Shown here one piece after another: positions 3,969 to 5,965 of a stretch of 5,965 bases of DNA. This DNA is from Verrucomicrobiota bacterium. Lineage in GTDB: Bacteria; Verrucomicrobiota; Verrucomicrobiia; Limisphaerales; JAEYXS01. A program made the position numbers and the translations under genes. The stretch is from contig JAJNBN010000244.1 of assembly GCA_021156225.1 (NCBI GenBank), positions 1 through 5,965 of the forward strand, read 5' to 3'. The notes under the pieces were generated by a model. That model worked only from the letters and a program-made list of their open reading frames with translations. It was not told the DNA's origin and did no database searches. Numbering within the stretch: the stretch's first letter is position 1; each line of letters opens with the position of its first letter.

Positions 3969-5965
3969 ATGCCCAAGAAAAAAACGATTCACCCTTTCGC
4001 TTCTGACCAACCGATCACACGGTTGAAAGACGATAAGCTTGGCAGAGATAAATTTGCAGAGAACATTGCCAGAGCAATGATGGCATGGTCAGGAGAGAAC
4101 AGTTTAGTCGTAGCAATTTATGGGGGATGGGGCGATGGGAAGAGTTCGGTTAAGGGCATGATGGCAGATGTTTTAAGAAAGCATAGAAAAAGAAGCCCAA
4201 TAATCACTGAATTCAACCCGTGGGAATGGGCGGGACAGAATCAAATTGCAGGTGCTTTCTTTGAGGAGATTGGTAAGCAGATCGGACTTGAAGGTTCTGA
4301 TGAAGCAAAACAGGCGGAACGACGCATAAGACAGTTGGGAAACTGCGTAGCAGCTACAGGAAGTTTTGTGAAGAAAGTTGGCGGTCTCGTAAATTGGATA
4401 GCGCCAGGAACTCAGCTCATAACCGATGCTTTTGGTGAGGGCGCACAAAAGGCCGCCAGTTTTTCGGGACAAGTAGCGGATGCGTTGGAGGCACAGATTG
4501 AAATAACAGCCAAGTCGCTCCCAAAATTAAAGCAGGAGCTGAAAACTGCCCTGCTGAAGTTGGATAAAAAAGTATTGGTATTTGTTGATGATATTGATCG
4601 CCTCGCTGCTGATGAAATCAAACTGCTGTTCCAGCTGATAAAAGCCAATGCAGATTTTCCAAACCTCATTTTTTGTGTGCTTTTCCAGCGAGACATCGTA
4701 GAGAAAAGCCTTGAAGAAACCATTAAGGTTGGAACCGGAAGAGAATATCTCGAGAAGATAGTTCAAGTGGGTTTTGATTTACCGCAAATTCCGAGGGCAA
4801 CGCTCGATGGATTCCTAGCTGGACGGTTGGAAACCGTGTTGAAAACGCATTCCGTCCTCAATGAATTCGACTGGCAGAGATGGACGGAAGAGTATTTGGA
4901 TGCTTATCGATCATTTTTCACGAACCTACGAGATGTGTATAGGTTTTTTGGAACATTCGAGTTCCACCTAAGCGCATTTGTTGGAAAATCTCTTGAGATC
5001 AACCCTATCGATTTCTTCGCGCTTGAAATTCTTCGTGTATTTGAGCCCAAAGCCTACAGGATCATTGCAAATGGAAAGAATACACTTTTCGAAGTTTCGA
5101 CAGAGCAAATCATTGATTACTATGACTTGAGTTCGCTGGAACGAACATCAAAAGTGAGGGGTCTATTGCTGGACCAAATGCCGCAAGAGGGACGTGAACG
5201 TGTTGCAAAATTAGTCGAATGCCTTTTCCCAAATCTGCCTGATGGGTCACAAGCGCATTTGCAGCGCGAGTTGAGAATATGCAAAGAAGAATTCTTCGAT
5301 AGATATTTTCAGCTTTGCATTCCAGAAGGTGATGTGGCGCAAGCCGAACTCAACGAGGTTATTTCAGTCTGTGGAAACCGCGAGCAACTCGCTGGAAAAA
5401 TCAGGGAGTTGAATTCTCGCTTGCTTAGTTACGTCGTCCTTAACCGGTTGCTTGCCTACGCTGTGTATTTTAAGGAAGCCGATACCGAAAGCTTTGCGTC
5501 GGGTTTATTCGACGTGGGCGATGAGCTTGCAGTGACAGAAAGTAAACAAAAGTGGCCTCGTGACCTTAGCACGCTCTCATATTTGCTCGTGAATTCTTAT
5601 TTGCGGGGCAATCAGAATCCCGAAATACGCTTTCTCAGGCTAAAGACGTGTATTTCCGTTTCGACGGGTGTTTACCTGCCTGCGCTTCAAGTGGAGCATG
5701 AGCGTTTTCGGATAAGGAATAAGGAACAGCAGAATTTAACGCCAGATGATTGTTGTGTCCTGTCTGAAAGCCACTTGAAAGAATTACAGTCATTGTGTGC
5801 CGAAAAAATTCAGAGAGCGGCACAACATGGTTCAATCCAAGGACATCCGCAGCTGCTGTTCCTGCTGCGTTGTTGGGTTGCGTGGGGGACGAATGATGAA
5901 ATCAGAAAATTTATTAGCCGATGGGAAACGGTTGAGCTCTTGGTACTAGTCGAACTGTTGTTTCC
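3969..5965 (+). CDS. KAP-family P-loop NTPase, C-terminus cut off by window
   Basis: The frame stays open for 665 codons to the right edge, so this is the largest gene here and is incomplete. The N-terminus (SDQPITRLKDDKLGRDKFAE, residues 12-31) is the usual lead-in of KAP proteins. Walker A is GGWGDGKSS (52-60, Lys58). FNPWEW (82-87) is the family's FNPW motif. Walker B is VLVFVDDIDRL (202-212, with Asp207, Asp208 and Asp210). YLEKIVQVGFD (260-270) is the conserved segment after it. The stretch at 127-175 between the motifs, where many KAP proteins carry membrane helices, is only mildly hydrophobic here, so membrane insertion is doubtful. Residues beyond about 300 are a helical region I cannot assign. 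KAP NTPases include PifA of plasmid F, which excludes phage T7. The ATG was chosen because a stop (TGA 3939-3941) lies just upstream in frame and the family N-terminus follows; no Shine-Dalgarno is seen. GC is markedly lower than in the neighbours, suggesting acquisition by transfer. Confidence 0.9.
   Translation, partial: MPKKKTIHPFASDQPITRLKDDKLGRDKFAENIARAMMAWSGENSLVVAIYGGWGDGKSSVKGMMADVLRKHRKRSPIITEFNPWEWAGQNQIAGAFFEEIGKQIGLEGSDEAKQAERRIRQLGNCVAATGSFVKKVGGLVNWIAPGTQLITDAFGEGAQKAASFSGQVADALEAQIEITAKSLPKLKQELKTALLKLDKKVLVFVDDIDRLAADEIKLLFQLIKANADFPNLIFCVLFQRDIVEKSLEETIKVGTGREYLEKIVQVGFDLPQIPRATLDGFLAGRLETVLKTHSVLNEFDWQRWTEEYLDAYRSFFTNLRDVYRFFGTFEFHLSAFVGKSLEINPIDFFALEILRVFEPKAYRIIANGKNTLFEVSTEQIIDYYDLSSLERTSKVRGLLLDQMPQEGRERVAKLVECLFPNLPDGSQAHLQRELRICKEEFFDRYFQLCIPEGDVAQAELNEVISVCGNREQLAGKIRELNSRLLSYVVLNRLLAYAVYFKEADTESFASGLFDVGDELAVTESKQKWPRDLSTLSYLLVNSYLRGNQNPEIRFLRLKTCISVSTGVYLPALQVEHERFRIRNKEQQNLTPDDCCVLSESHLKELQSLCAEKIQRAAQHGSIQGHPQLLFLLRCWVAWGTNDEIRKFISRWETVELLVLVELLF

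Noticed and set aside
4173..4766. Several minus-strand frames of 79-103 codons inside the KAP gene
   Set aside because: All are antisense to the Walker A/B region of the KAP NTPase and have no features of their own.

Overview
The window looks like a piece of a moderately GC-rich bacterial chromosome, most likely from Verrucomicrobiota (Pedosphaera/Limisphaera-like). This placement is an inference. It rests on the style of the intergenic palindromic repeats, the scarcity of clear Shine-Dalgarno sequences, and a flotillin next to a YqiJ-type partner. No rRNA or other marker gene is present to settle it.

Left part (1-1694, minus strand): a two-gene operon. The upstream gene encodes a YqiJ-like inner-membrane protein with a C-terminal OB-fold. 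Downstream, 25 bases away and behind an AAGGAG site, is a flotillin/YqiK-like SPFH protein that runs off the left edge. Together they are expected to form a membrane-microdomain scaffold.

Middle part (1695-3806): a 407-base stretch without a convincing gene, then a run of small plus-strand genes. These are a GNAT acetyltransferase that appears to have lost about 60 residues internally in frame, a two-TM zinc-ribbon protein, a soluble zinc-ribbon protein, and a DUF2007 protein with a good sigma70-like promoter. Two structured palindromic repeat islands sit between the genes: a mosaic of six hairpins arranged A-B-C-C'-B'-A' (2472-2686), and a REPIN-like pair of inverted hairpins (3696-3806) whose stems differ only by compensating changes.

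Right part (3969-5965, plus strand): one long reading frame, open at the right edge, encoding at least 665 residues of a KAP-family P-loop NTPase with Walker A, FNPWEW and Walker B motifs. Its GC content is far lower than the rest (73/180 in three sampled lines against 118/180 in three lines elsewhere). It starts 162 bases after the REPIN-like element. It is the best candidate here for a horizontally acquired accessory gene, possibly for phage defence, but its partners lie outside the window.
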